From contig DASVQI010000024.1 in NCBI GenBank assembly GCA_036389255.1, positions 124,001-188,000 of the forward strand: 64,000 bases of DNA. The letters run 5' to 3'. Made by a program: the position numbers and the translations under genes. The DNA is from JACVRN01 sp036389255. GTDB taxonomy: Bacteria; Acidobacteriota; Blastocatellia; Pyrinomonadales; Pyrinomonadaceae. The first letter of the stretch is position 1, and the number at the start of each line of letters is the position of its first letter. Under the pieces are notes generated by a model. The model saw nothing but the letters and a program-made list of their open reading frames with translations, was not told the DNA's origin and made no database searches. This document shows positions 52,010-60,279 of this stretch, piece after piece.

Positions 52010-52850
52010 TTCCTCTCTGCCGGGCGGCTTCGTAGAGAATTATTCCGCCCGCTACGGCAGCGTTGAGGCTCTCCACAGGGGCGCGCATGGGGATACGCAC
52101 GGCCTCGTCCAGCATGGATACTTCGCCTGCGCTCAACCCTGCGGCCTCAGACCCTAGAACTATGGCGCAGGGTCGCGTCCAGTCTACGCCGGTGTGCGTG
52201 GCGGCGGCGCTGAGCGATGCGCCAACGGTGCGTATGGAGTTATCCCTGCACCAGCCTGTGACCTCCGCGAAGTCCGCTCTCTCCCAGAGCGGCAGCCGAA
52301 AGCTTGAGCCCATGGCCCCGCGCAGCGCCTTCGTGGAGAAGAGGTCTGTCGTCCCCCTCGTTGAGATGATGCCGTCCGCGCCAGCCGCCTCAGCCGTCCT
52401 GAGAATCGCGCCCGCGTTGGCCGGATTGTTGATGCCGTGAATGATTACAAGAAGAGGCGTTGCAGAAGGCTTCGATTGCCCGGTGCGACCGGCTTTCAAG
52501 GCGGCGTTCAGCCTGTCTACGCCCGCGTGTGGTCTGGAAGCGAGCAGGACTATCCCCTGCGGCGTCCTTGTGTCGGAGACGGAAGCCAGCACTTCGTCGC
52601 TCACGGGCGTAAGGCGCGAGCCCGCGAGTCTCAGCTCATTCAGGAGAGCCGCGCCGCGCTCTTCACCCTGAAATTTTTCGGTGTAAAGAGCATCCTGAAC
52701 AACCAGACGCGAGGATGCGGCCTCTTCGGAGAGGCGCAAACCCTCTATAAAAATCTGCTCCGGCGCGTCCCGCCTGTCGCGCACGGCGCGCGCGTGCTTT
52801 ACCAGAGAGTTGTGGCGGCTGGTGATTTTCCCGCTATCCATACGGTTCAA
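52005..52850 (-). CDS. TrmH/SpoU family RNA 2'-O-methyltransferase
   Basis: The 281-residue SPOUT enzyme transfers methyl from AdoMet to ribose of rRNA or tRNA. It has an N-terminal substrate-binding domain (SRHNSLVKHARAVRDRR, FIEGLRL) and the knotted catalytic domain with NPANAGAILRTAEAAG, VLGSEAAGLS and IPMRAPVESLNAAVAG motifs. The target cannot be named. The start is TTG 52850, overlapping the upstream stop, or ATG 52841. Its stop comes from repeat I. Confidence 0.92.
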   Translation of the reverse strand: MNRMDSGKITSRHNSLVKHARAVRDRRDAPEQIFIEGLRLSEEAASSRLVVQDALYTEKFQGEERGAALLNELRLAGSRLTPVSDEVLASVSDTRTPQGIVLLASRPHAGVDRLNAALKAGRTGQSKPSATPLLVIIHGINNPANAGAILRTAEAAGADGIISTRGTTDLFSTKALRGAMGSSFRLPLWERADFAEVTGWCRDNSIRTVGASLSAAATHTGVDWTRPCAIVLGSEAAGLSAGEVSMLDEAVRIPMRAPVESLNAAVAGGIILYEAARQRGN

Positions 52851-53791
52851 GCTTTATCTAATTCCACCTCGGCCCAGACGGGCCAGTGGTCGGACACGCC
52901 CAGAGGTTTGATGACGCCCCAGCGCGTCACTTTCAATCCGCGCGTGAAAATCCAATCCGGGTGCAGACGAATCAAACCCGCTCGCCAAGTGGCTACACCC
53001 GTGGGCATGGGCGTGGAGTAACCGCGCTCCTCAAGAAACGAGCGCACGCGCACACAAGCCTTTCGCGTCAGGGTATTAAAATCACCGAGTAGCCCAACCG
53101 GCCCGTCCAAAAGCTTTGCGCGCTCGATGACAGCGCCGTGCTGCTCAAGCTGCTCGTCGGTAGATGCGTGAGGGTCTATGTGCAGGTTGAAGATGTTCAA
53201 CTGCTGATTTTGAAGCCTGACGCGGGCGGCCAGCGCGAGTCTGGGACGCCAAGCGCATTCCGACCATGGAAGCTCCACGCGTTCCACTTCTAGAAGCGGC
53301 AGGCGGCTGAGGATAGCTACGCCCGTATCTCCGTCGTCATGCGGCGCGATGTGCTCTTCGAAATCCAGATACCATTGGTTTGCTTTCGGCTCTTCCTCTC
53401 GCGGCAGATTGAGCGAAGCGTGCGCGTAGCTCATCTTCATCTCGCGCGCAAGCTCCAGCGCAACATGATGGCCGCCCGCCCTGACCGTTCCCTTGTCGGC
53501 TTCCTGAAGCGCTATGACATCAGCCTGCGGAAATCTCTCGCCGCCGGAAAGCGCACGAGCGGCCCTTCGGATGTGGCGCGCAACGAGGCGAGCGCGGCGG
53601 TGCGGCAGCCTCAATCCGACGCGCCGCAGCAGGCTGCCCGTGATTAAGTACTGCCCGACCGCGTAGCGTATGTTGTAAGAGACGAAGACGAGCCTTGATT
53701 GCTCCGCGCTCACGGAAGCAGGTGCGAAGCTTCCCGTCTCGACCTCGCCGGAAGCCTCCGCCACTACCGTTTCATGTTCGACCGTAGCCAT
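52847..53791 (-). CDS. Endonuclease/exonuclease/phosphatase family hydrolase
   Basis: The 314-residue soluble metal-dependent phosphohydrolase of the EEP (DNase I-like) fold has the active-site motifs SYNIRY, LQEADKG, NLHIDPH, GDFNT and SDHWPVW. A roughly 30-residue Glu/Val/Ala-rich N-terminus precedes the domain. No signal peptide. The substrate is open; relatives act on DNA, lipids or phosphoinositides. RBS AGAGG. It overlaps the methyltransferase start by 4 nt. Confidence 0.88.
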   Translation of the reverse strand: MATVEHETVVAEASGEVETGSFAPASVSAEQSRLVFVSYNIRYAVGQYLITGSLLRRVGLRLPHRRARLVARHIRRAARALSGGERFPQADVIALQEADKGTVRAGGHHVALELAREMKMSYAHASLNLPREEEPKANQWYLDFEEHIAPHDDGDTGVAILSRLPLLEVERVELPWSECAWRPRLALAARVRLQNQQLNIFNLHIDPHASTDEQLEQHGAVIERAKLLDGPVGLLGDFNTLTRKACVRVRSFLEERGYSTPMPTGVATWRAGLIRLHPDWIFTRGLKVTRWGVIKPLGVSDHWPVWAEVELDKA

Positions 53792-53867
53792 CTTTGCCTC
53801 TTATCTTTACGCGAACCGGATGATAATGCAAAATCAGGGCGTCCGAAATGTAAAAGGGGAGTGGTAA

Positions 53868-54230
53868 ATGTCAGATGGAGCAATCATCGTAGCCGTGTCC
53901 GATATGTTCTTCGCGGCTAAGATTCGCGCGACCGGGGAAGCCCTACAGGTTCCGCTACGATTTATCAGAACGGCGGAAGAGATAGTTCGCGCCGCGCGGG
54001 AAGAGAATCCGTCTCTGATTATTCTGGACTTGCACCAGCAGCAACCAGACCCGTTTCATCTGGCCAGAGAGCTTAAGAGCCACGACGAGCTTCGGCACAT
54101 AAGCCTTCTAGGATTCTTCTCGCACGTCCAGACAGAGCTTGAAAGAAGAGCACGCGAGGCTGGCTTTGAGCGAGTCATGCCGCGCTCGGCCTTCACAAAG
54201 CAGCTGCCGGAAATTCTTCAGGGCAGGTAA
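53868..54230 (+). CDS. Stand-alone receiver-like domain protein
   Basis: The 120-residue protein has the alternating strand-helix pattern of CheY-type receivers; the phosphoacceptor Asp is in LIILDLH. The acidic pocket is reduced (VSDMFF, one Asp) and the conserved Lys is Arg (VMPRSAF), so phosphorylation may be lost. No output domain. It is transcribed divergently from the EEP hydrolase gene (76 bp apart) and no histidine kinase is nearby. Confidence 0.7.
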   Translation: MSDGAIIVAVSDMFFAAKIRATGEALQVPLRFIRTAEEIVRAAREENPSLIILDLHQQQPDPFHLARELKSHDELRHISLLGFFSHVQTELERRAREAGFERVMPRSAFTKQLPEILQGR

Positions 54231-54281
54231 GACAACCAGCTACTTTAGCCGCTCTTAGTTGAGTGCGCGCTACGGTGATAT

Positions 54282-54377
54282 TCACCGCAGAGGCGCAGAG
54301 GAACGCAGAGGAAAGCGCAGAGAGTTGAATGCTTTTCTCAGCGCCCCCTCTTGCGTCTCTCTGCGCCTCTGCGGTGA
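54282..54377. repeat. 9-nt-unit palindromic repeat H (CGCAGAGGC type)
   Basis: The ends TCACCGCAG and CTGCGGTGA are exact complements, with arms of tandem CGCAGAGGM and GCGTCTCTS units. Its reverse complement aligns with repeat G at 22209-22303 across both arms and the central GAAAAGC...TCAACTCT segment. The right arm encodes the last residues and stop of the copper ATPase, so the element sits inside the end of that gene. Confidence 0.85.
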
Positions 54378-56713
54378 AGTTTTTGCGGGTGGAAGCGGCG
54401 CAGGCGAAGACTGTTGACGACGACAGAGACGCTGGAAAGCGACATGGCCGCGCTGGCTATGACGGGAGAGAGCAGCCAGCCTGTGAAGGGATACAGCAGA
54501 CCTGCCGCGATGGGGATGCCTATGATGTTGTAGATGAAGGCCCAGAAGAGGTTCTGCTTGATGGTGCGAATGGTTGCGCGAGAGAGCGAGATGGCTGTGA
54601 CGACGGCGCGCAGGTCGCCGCGAATCAGAGTGATGTCGGAAGCCTCTATGGCGACGTCTGTGCCCGTGCCTATGGCAATGCCAACGTCCGCCTGCGCCAG
54701 CGCCGGGGCGTCGTTGATTCCGTCCCCTACCATTCCCACCAGCTTCTTCTCAGCCTGAAGTCGTTTTACCTCACGCGCTTTATCTTCCGGCAGAACTTCC
54801 GCCAGCACGCGGTCTATGCCTACGAGGCGGGCGACTGCCTCCGCAGTTCGACGGTTGTCGCCCGTCATCATCACCACCTCCAGCCCCATGCGCTGCATGG
54901 CGGAAATCGCCGCCTTGGATTCCGGCTTTATCTCGTCCGCTATCGCCAGAAGCCCTGAGAACTGTCCGTCAACGGCTGCGTAAACGGGTGTCTTACCGTC
55001 TTCCGCTAAACGGGCTGCGTGCTCTTCGAACCCGTTCAGAGCCACGCCGCGCTCGGCCATCAGCTTAGCGTTGCCCAGCAGAAGCGCGCGACCTTCCACG
55101 GTCGCCTCTACGCCGTGACCCGCGAGCGCGTTGAAGCCCGAAACCTCGCTGAGCTTCAGATTCCTCTCTTCCGCGCCGCGCACTATGGCCTGCCCGAGCG
55201 GGTGCTCGCTCTTTCTTTCGGTCGCGGCAACCAGCCTGAGCAAATCGTCCTCCTCCACATCCTTTACGGGCAGCACGTCCGTCAGCGCCGGATAACCGCG
55301 CGTAATCGTCCCGGTCTTGTCCAGCACAATCGTTTGCAGCTTATGAGCTATCTCAAGACTCGCGCCGCTCTTTATCAGGACTCCGTTCTCTGCGCCGCGC
55401 CCCGTGCCTACCATCACGGCTGTAGGCGTGGCCAGCCCAAGCGCGCATGGGCAGGCGATGATTAGCACGGAGACGAACGTGTTGAGCGCCATGACGAAAC
55501 GCACTTCAACGGGCGCGGTCATGAACCAGACGACGAAGGTAGCGATTGCTATGGAGATGACTACGGGCGTGAAGATGCCGCTTATCTGGTCTGCAAGACG
55601 GGCAATAGGAGGACGTGAGCCCTGCGCGTCCTGCACCATCCTGACTATCTGTTGAAGGACTGTGTCGCGGCCTACCTTCGTCGCGCTGAAGCTGAAAGCG
55701 CCCGTCTTATTGATGGTAGCTCCAAAGACCTCTGCGCCCGCGACCTTCTCCACGGGCAGGCTCTCGCCCGTCAGCATGGATTCGTCCACAGCCGACGCGC
55801 CGTCAGTCACTACACCGTCCACGGGAATCTTTTCGCCCGGACGAACCATGACAATATCGCCGGGCAAGACCTCTTCTACGGGCAGGTCAAGCTCGCTCCC
55901 GTCTCTGATTACCCGCGCAGTCTTCGGCTGAAGTCCTACCAGCTTTCGTATAGCTTCGGAGGTGCGCCCCCTGGCGCGTAATTCCAGCAGCCGCCCAAGA
56001 AGTATGAGCGCTATGATGACGCTGGCGGCTTCGAAGTAGACCGGAGCCTGAGGCGTCATGCCTCCCATGCCCGCCATCTCTCTATTCGTGGCGGCAATGA
56101 AGAGGCCGGGAAAAAGGGTAGCCGCGACCGAGTATAGATAAGCAGTGCCTGTGCCAACCGCAATCAGGGTATTCATGTCCGCCTCGCGGTATCGAAAGGC
56201 CGCCCATGCTCCGCTATAAAACTGCCAGCCGCAATAGAAGACAACGGGAGTGACCAGTGCCAGTTGCAGCCAGTTGACGCCCGAAGAACTGAGCAGAGAA
56301 ATGCGCCCGTGCGACATGGCTATCAAGAGCACAGGCAGCGAAAGAGTCGCTGCCAGCCAGAACTTTCTACGCAGCTCTTTATACTCGGCTTCACGCGCGA
56401 CGCGCTCGGAATCTTCAGCCGAAACACCTGAGCCCGCATCCGAAAATTCCCGCACGCGGAAGCCCGCCGCCTTCACCGCATCAATCAACGCAACGATGCC
56501 GGTCGCGTCCGGGTCATATTCGACGGTCGCGCGGGCGGTGGCGAAATTGACTCCGGCGCTCGCCACGCCGGGAGCCTTCGAAAGCTTTCGCTCTATGCGA
56601 CGGGCGCACGCCGCGCAGGTCATGCCCGTAATCGGCAGGTCAACGCGCTCAATCTTTACGCCAATAAGCGAAGCCTTCTGCGGCTCTAAGACTGTTGTGC
56701 TCGAATTACTCAT
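54338..56713 (-). CDS. copA: P1B-type copper-exporting ATPase
   Basis: The roughly 790-residue P-type ATPase moves Cu(+) out of the cytoplasm. It has an N-terminal HMA domain (about 20-88) with GMTCAACARR, intramembrane CPC (CPCALGLATPT), phosphorylation motif DKTGTIT, SEHPLG and GDGINDAPAL. The start ATG 56713 is chosen; the frame to 56779 adds residues without homology. The final 13-14 residues (LHRRGAERRKRG) are translated from repeat H and are not part of the family C-terminus. Confidence 0.95.
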   Translation of the reverse strand: MSNSSTTVLEPQKASLIGVKIERVDLPITGMTCAACARRIERKLSKAPGVASAGVNFATARATVEYDPDATGIVALIDAVKAAGFRVREFSDAGSGVSAEDSERVAREAEYKELRRKFWLAATLSLPVLLIAMSHGRISLLSSSGVNWLQLALVTPVVFYCGWQFYSGAWAAFRYREADMNTLIAVGTGTAYLYSVAATLFPGLFIAATNREMAGMGGMTPQAPVYFEAASVIIALILLGRLLELRARGRTSEAIRKLVGLQPKTARVIRDGSELDLPVEEVLPGDIVMVRPGEKIPVDGVVTDGASAVDESMLTGESLPVEKVAGAEVFGATINKTGAFSFSATKVGRDTVLQQIVRMVQDAQGSRPPIARLADQISGIFTPVVISIAIATFVVWFMTAPVEVRFVMALNTFVSVLIIACPCALGLATPTAVMVGTGRGAENGVLIKSGASLEIAHKLQTIVLDKTGTITRGYPALTDVLPVKDVEEDDLLRLVAATERKSEHPLGQAIVRGAEERNLKLSEVSGFNALAGHGVEATVEGRALLLGNAKLMAERGVALNGFEEHAARLAEDGKTPVYAAVDGQFSGLLAIADEIKPESKAAISAMQRMGLEVVMMTGDNRRTAEAVARLVGIDRVLAEVLPEDKAREVKRLQAEKKLVGMVGDGINDAPALAQADVGIAIGTGTDVAIEASDITLIRGDLRAVVTAISLSRATIRTIKQNLFWAFIYNIIGIPIAAGLLYPFTGWLLSPVIASAAMSLSSVSVVVNSLRLRRFHPQKLHRRGAERRKRGR

Positions 56714-56806
56714 CGTCGCTTCTATTTTACCTCTGGAATAGAAAGAGCGCATTCCGCGAGCGGGCGAATCAACAAACAATTTGCTGGCCGGAAAAAGATG
56801 ACAGAA

Positions 56807-56835
56807 AAAGGGAAGGCTATTGAAGCCTTCCCTTT
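56807..56835 (-). terminator. Terminator after the DAHP synthase gene
   Basis: AAAGGGAAGGCT (56807-56818) and AGCCTTCCCTTT (56824-56835) pair perfectly over 12 bp with a 5-nt loop. On the minus strand the stem is followed by a TTTTCTG stretch, as in a rho-independent terminator. Confidence 0.85.
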
Positions 56836-56869
56836 GATAGATTGAACACGAAGCGAGCGCGTAGTCCGC

Positions 56870-57889
56870 TTAACCGACGGGAGCGGGAATAATCACCTCG
56901 TGTATGGCGCGGACTTCGTTGATGAGCTGCTCGTACTGCTCTAAGGTCAGAGCCTGAGCGCCGTCGGAGAGGGCTCGTTCCGGCTGGTCGTGGACTTCTA
57001 TGATGAGTCCGTCGGCCCCGACCGCCACGCCCGCGCGTGCGAGCGGCGTGACCATGTAGTTCTTGCCTGTGCCGTGCGAAGGGTCAACGACTACCGGCAG
57101 GTGCGAGATGCGCCTGACAGCCGGGATGACAGCTAAATCCAGAGTGTTGCGCGCGTGTTGAGCGAAGGTGCGTATGCCGCGCTCGCAGAGTACAACGTTG
57201 TAGTTTCCCTCGCTCATGATGTACTCGGCGGCGAGCAGCCATTCGTCCAGAGTGGCCGCCAGTCCTCGCTTGAGCAGTACGGGAAGCCTTGAGCGCCCCG
57301 CTCGTTTGAGCAAAGAGAAGTTCTGCATGCTGCGCGCGCCAATCTGAATCATGTCGGCGTAGCGCTCAAGCATCTCCACGCCCGATTCGTCCAAGGCTTC
57401 CGTCACAATCTTCAGCCCGTAGACCTCGCGCACTTCCGCCAGAATCTTCAAGCCCTCTTCGCCCAGCCCTTGAAAAGCATAGGGCGAGGTGCGCGGCTTG
57501 AACGCGCCGCCGCGAAAGAAACGCGCGCCGCTCCGTCGCACGGCTTCGGCCACGCTGAATGCCTGCGCGCGGCTCTCTATGGCGCAGGGGCCAGCCATGA
57601 TGGCAAGCTCGTCGCCGCCAATCGTAGCATCACCTACGCGCACGATAGTTTTCTCAGGCTTCAGGTCTAGGGTTATCAGCTTATATGGCTTGCTGACGCG
57701 AATCGCTTCGGCCACGCCCGGCAGATTCTCGAAGCGCGAGACATCCACAGCCCCCTGATTGCCGGTAACGCCTATGGCAGTTCGCGTTGCGCCCGGCATG
57801 GCGTGCGCCCTGTAGCCGAGTTCCTCTACGACGCGAATCACGCCCTCAACCTGAGCGTCGGTCGCGTCTGCTTTCATCACAATTAACAT
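56870..57889 (-). CDS. aroF: 3-deoxy-7-phosphoheptulonate synthase with ferredoxin-like domain
   Basis: First enzyme of the shikimate pathway: condenses PEP with erythrose 4-phosphate. The 339-residue protein has an N-terminal ferredoxin-like regulatory domain (about 1-70) and a TIM barrel (about 75-335) with AGPCAIES, RGGAFKPRTSPY, QIGARSMQN and VVVDPSHGTGK. This is the Thermotoga/Bacillus-type (AroA-I-beta) enzyme, usually feedback-inhibited through the N-domain. RBS AAGAGGATAAT. Confidence 0.94.
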   Translation of the reverse strand: MLIVMKADATDAQVEGVIRVVEELGYRAHAMPGATRTAIGVTGNQGAVDVSRFENLPGVAEAIRVSKPYKLITLDLKPEKTIVRVGDATIGGDELAIMAGPCAIESRAQAFSVAEAVRRSGARFFRGGAFKPRTSPYAFQGLGEEGLKILAEVREVYGLKIVTEALDESGVEMLERYADMIQIGARSMQNFSLLKRAGRSRLPVLLKRGLAATLDEWLLAAEYIMSEGNYNVVLCERGIRTFAQHARNTLDLAVIPAVRRISHLPVVVDPSHGTGKNYMVTPLARAGVAVGADGLIIEVHDQPERALSDGAQALTLEQYEQLINEVRAIHEVIIPAPVG

Positions 57890-57969
57890 ATTATCCTCTT
57901 ACTTCTCACTACTCACTTTATACCTTTAGATTCTCTTAAAAGTACAGCTTAAGAGTGTTTGAACGCGGC

Positions 57970-60108
57970 CTACATCCTTTCGGGAATCGAGATGCCAAGG
58001 GCGTCCAGCGCCAGCGTCAACTGCCGTCGCGTAATATCGGCTGCCGTGACAAGCACGGCGCGGCGTGTCGCATCCTTCTCTTTGATAATAGGATGGTGGT
58101 GGTAGAAAAGATTGAAGGCCCGCGCAAGGTTGAAGGTGTATTTGGCGAGCGTAGCGGGCTCAGCCGATTCAGCCGCGAGACGAATAGTGTCCTCCAGCCG
58201 GGCAGCGAGCATAAGAAGCGACCAGATTTCATCGCCGCTCTCGCCTTCCAGAACCTGCGCTATCGTTCCGCTTTCATCGCCCTCCGGGCTTTGCGCTCTA
58301 CTCATCAGGAGCTTTGCCCCGGACTGGGCCTCCGCTCCCAGTTTGCGAAAGATGTTATTGGCTCGAACCGCAGCGTACTGGCAATACGGCCCCGACTCGC
58401 CTTCGAATGAGAGCGCTTCCTTGAAATCGAAAGCTATCACGGAGCTGCGCGTGAATTTCAGAAGAAAGTAGCGCAGGGCAGCGACCGCGATTGAATGAGC
58501 CGCCGCGTGCATCTCATCTTCGGAGAGCTTTTCCTCTTCGGACAGCGCCGTGTTGCGCGTCTTCACTTCGCTAAGGGCGTTGGCTTCCAGCCGATTGATG
58601 AGGTCGTCGGCTTTGACGCCTATGCCTTTGCGCCCGCTCATCTCCACGAAGGGGCGCGTGCGGTCTTCTTCGCTCAGCTCAATTCCAAGCTCTTCGCAGG
58701 CGTCTATAGAGAGCGCCACCATCTCGTAGCCTAGATGAACGCTGGCCTCTTCGCCCACTTCCGGCTCAACGGCCAGAACGCCTCGACTCACTACCTCCTG
58801 CGTGTAAGACTGCCGCGAGTCTATGACGTTATAAACGGTCGCGCCGCCGCCGAAGCGCGGGCGAATTCGCGCTCCTATCAATTCGGTCGTGTCTTGGCGC
58901 ACGTGCTCCGCAGTAGTCATCCAAGTAATCTGCCCGTCGAAATATTTGCGGAACGGCCTGTAGTTGAAATCCAGCCCCAGCCGTCCGAGCTTCCAGAGCT
59001 GATACGCTATGTCCTTGCCCGTGTACGTGACAGTCCCGTTCGAGCGCACGATTATCTTATCCGCCTCGTGCTCGTCCGTGCCCGTGTGTGATTCAAAGGG
59101 CATGACCCAGCAGCCCTTGTTCTTGCCTTCCGTGGCAAGATGAATGACGCCGCGCTCCTTCATCCGCTCGAAGGCAGCGTCCCAGAAATGCAGGTGCAGA
59201 ATCTCGGACTCTCTGGGCAGCAGGTCGTATCGAATCCCCAGCCGCTCCATCGTGTCCAGTATGCACTCTACGTTGCGCGTGGCCACGTAGTCGGCCAGTT
59301 CCGCAGTCGGATTGCCGCCCTCTTCCACGGCGTGAAGCGTCTCCGCGCGCAGCTTGAGGCGCTCCGCGACCGGCTCTCTGTTCGGGTCGTCGTTGCGGTA
59401 GAAGAGCCCTACGCGCGTGTACAAATCCCAGCAGTAATAATCGAAGGGACGCTCCTTCGGAAGACTTTTATCCAGCGCCTTTATGTCTTCGAGCGTCATC
59501 CCTTCCAGATGAATGAAGCCCACTACCACGTCCGCCACCTGAACGCCTGTGTTGTCTATGTAGTTCTGTACTTCTACGTGCTCACCGGCCGCGCGCAGGA
59601 TTCGCACGAAGGTATCGCCCAGCACGGAGTTCCGAACGTGCCCAATGTGCGCGGCCTTGTTAGGATTGATAGAGGTATGCTCGACCATTCGCTTGGGCTT
59701 CACATCTACGTCCGATAACGACTCCGGCATGCCGGTCTTCTCAATTTCAGATGAGAAGTCGTAGAGAAACCGTGCGCGGTCGTAGAATACGTTCAAGTAG
59801 CCCGCGCCGGCGACCTCTACGCGAGCTACGCCGGGCGCGGCTTCAATCAGTGGCTTCAGAGCTTCGGCTATGGAGCGGGGCGCGCGTTTTTCTCCAGTGG
59901 CCTGTTTGATGCGACGCGCCAATTCGAATGCTACGGGGAAGGCAAGGTCGCCCATCTCCGTGCGCGGCGGAACCTCAGCCGCAATCTGTTCGAGTGTGAC
60001 GTTGAAATTTTCGGCAGCCGCGCCGCGCACTCGCTCGCGCAGGCTCTCCTGAAGTTCTTGCAAGCTCACTTTAGAAAAGGTTTCCTTCGATTCCGCGTTA
60101 TTCAACAA
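57970..60108 (-). CDS. argS: Arginyl-tRNA synthetase
   Basis: Class I synthetase charging tRNA-Arg. The 712-residue protein is longer than the usual 550-600, with additional length around the middle of the catalytic domain. Motifs: HIGH-type in NPNKAAHIGHVRN and a KMSKS-type MSGRKGIG, then the C-terminal anticodon-binding DALRF-like region (ALRYFLLKFTRSSVIAFDF). It begins at TTG 60108 (a second TTG follows); no strong RBS is visible, so the start is uncertain by a few codons. Confidence 0.95.
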   Translation of the reverse strand: MLNNAESKETFSKVSLQELQESLRERVRGAAAENFNVTLEQIAAEVPPRTEMGDLAFPVAFELARRIKQATGEKRAPRSIAEALKPLIEAAPGVARVEVAGAGYLNVFYDRARFLYDFSSEIEKTGMPESLSDVDVKPKRMVEHTSINPNKAAHIGHVRNSVLGDTFVRILRAAGEHVEVQNYIDNTGVQVADVVVGFIHLEGMTLEDIKALDKSLPKERPFDYYCWDLYTRVGLFYRNDDPNREPVAERLKLRAETLHAVEEGGNPTAELADYVATRNVECILDTMERLGIRYDLLPRESEILHLHFWDAAFERMKERGVIHLATEGKNKGCWVMPFESHTGTDEHEADKIIVRSNGTVTYTGKDIAYQLWKLGRLGLDFNYRPFRKYFDGQITWMTTAEHVRQDTTELIGARIRPRFGGGATVYNVIDSRQSYTQEVVSRGVLAVEPEVGEEASVHLGYEMVALSIDACEELGIELSEEDRTRPFVEMSGRKGIGVKADDLINRLEANALSEVKTRNTALSEEEKLSEDEMHAAAHSIAVAALRYFLLKFTRSSVIAFDFKEALSFEGESGPYCQYAAVRANNIFRKLGAEAQSGAKLLMSRAQSPEGDESGTIAQVLEGESGDEIWSLLMLAARLEDTIRLAAESAEPATLAKYTFNLARAFNLFYHHHPIIKEKDATRRAVLVTAADITRRQLTLALDALGISIPERM

Positions 60109-60154
60109 AGCTGAAAGTATAGCTTAAAGCAACGCAGAAGTCAGAATGCATAAT

Positions 60155-60229
60155 GCAGAGGATTGATTCATTGCTTCATTTCTTCATTGATTCCATGAAC
60201 CAGTGAACCGGTGAATCAATCTCTTCTGC
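60155..60229. repeat. 8-nt-unit palindromic repeat J
   Basis: ATTGATTC-ATTGCTTC-ATTTCTTC-ATTGATTC on the left is mirrored by CATGAACC-AGTGAACC-GGTGAATC-AAT on the right. Outer flanks GCAGAG/CTCTTCTGC also pair. It lies between the divergent argS and sirtuin genes and shares unit type and GCAGAAG flank with repeat I. Confidence 0.8.
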
Positions 60230-60279
60230 CTTGCTTGAACCTACTCTGTGCGCTCTGTTACCATCGCTTTCAAAAGCAA

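Noticed and set aside
57896..57921. TCTCACTACTCACTTTAT stretch upstream of the DAHP synthase gene
   Set aside because: Looks like one arm of a 7-nt-unit repeat, but no complementary arm is present.
57933..57955. CTCTTAA/TTAAGAG hairpin after argS as a terminator
   Set aside because: Seven weak AT-rich pairs and no T-run; insufficient for a call.
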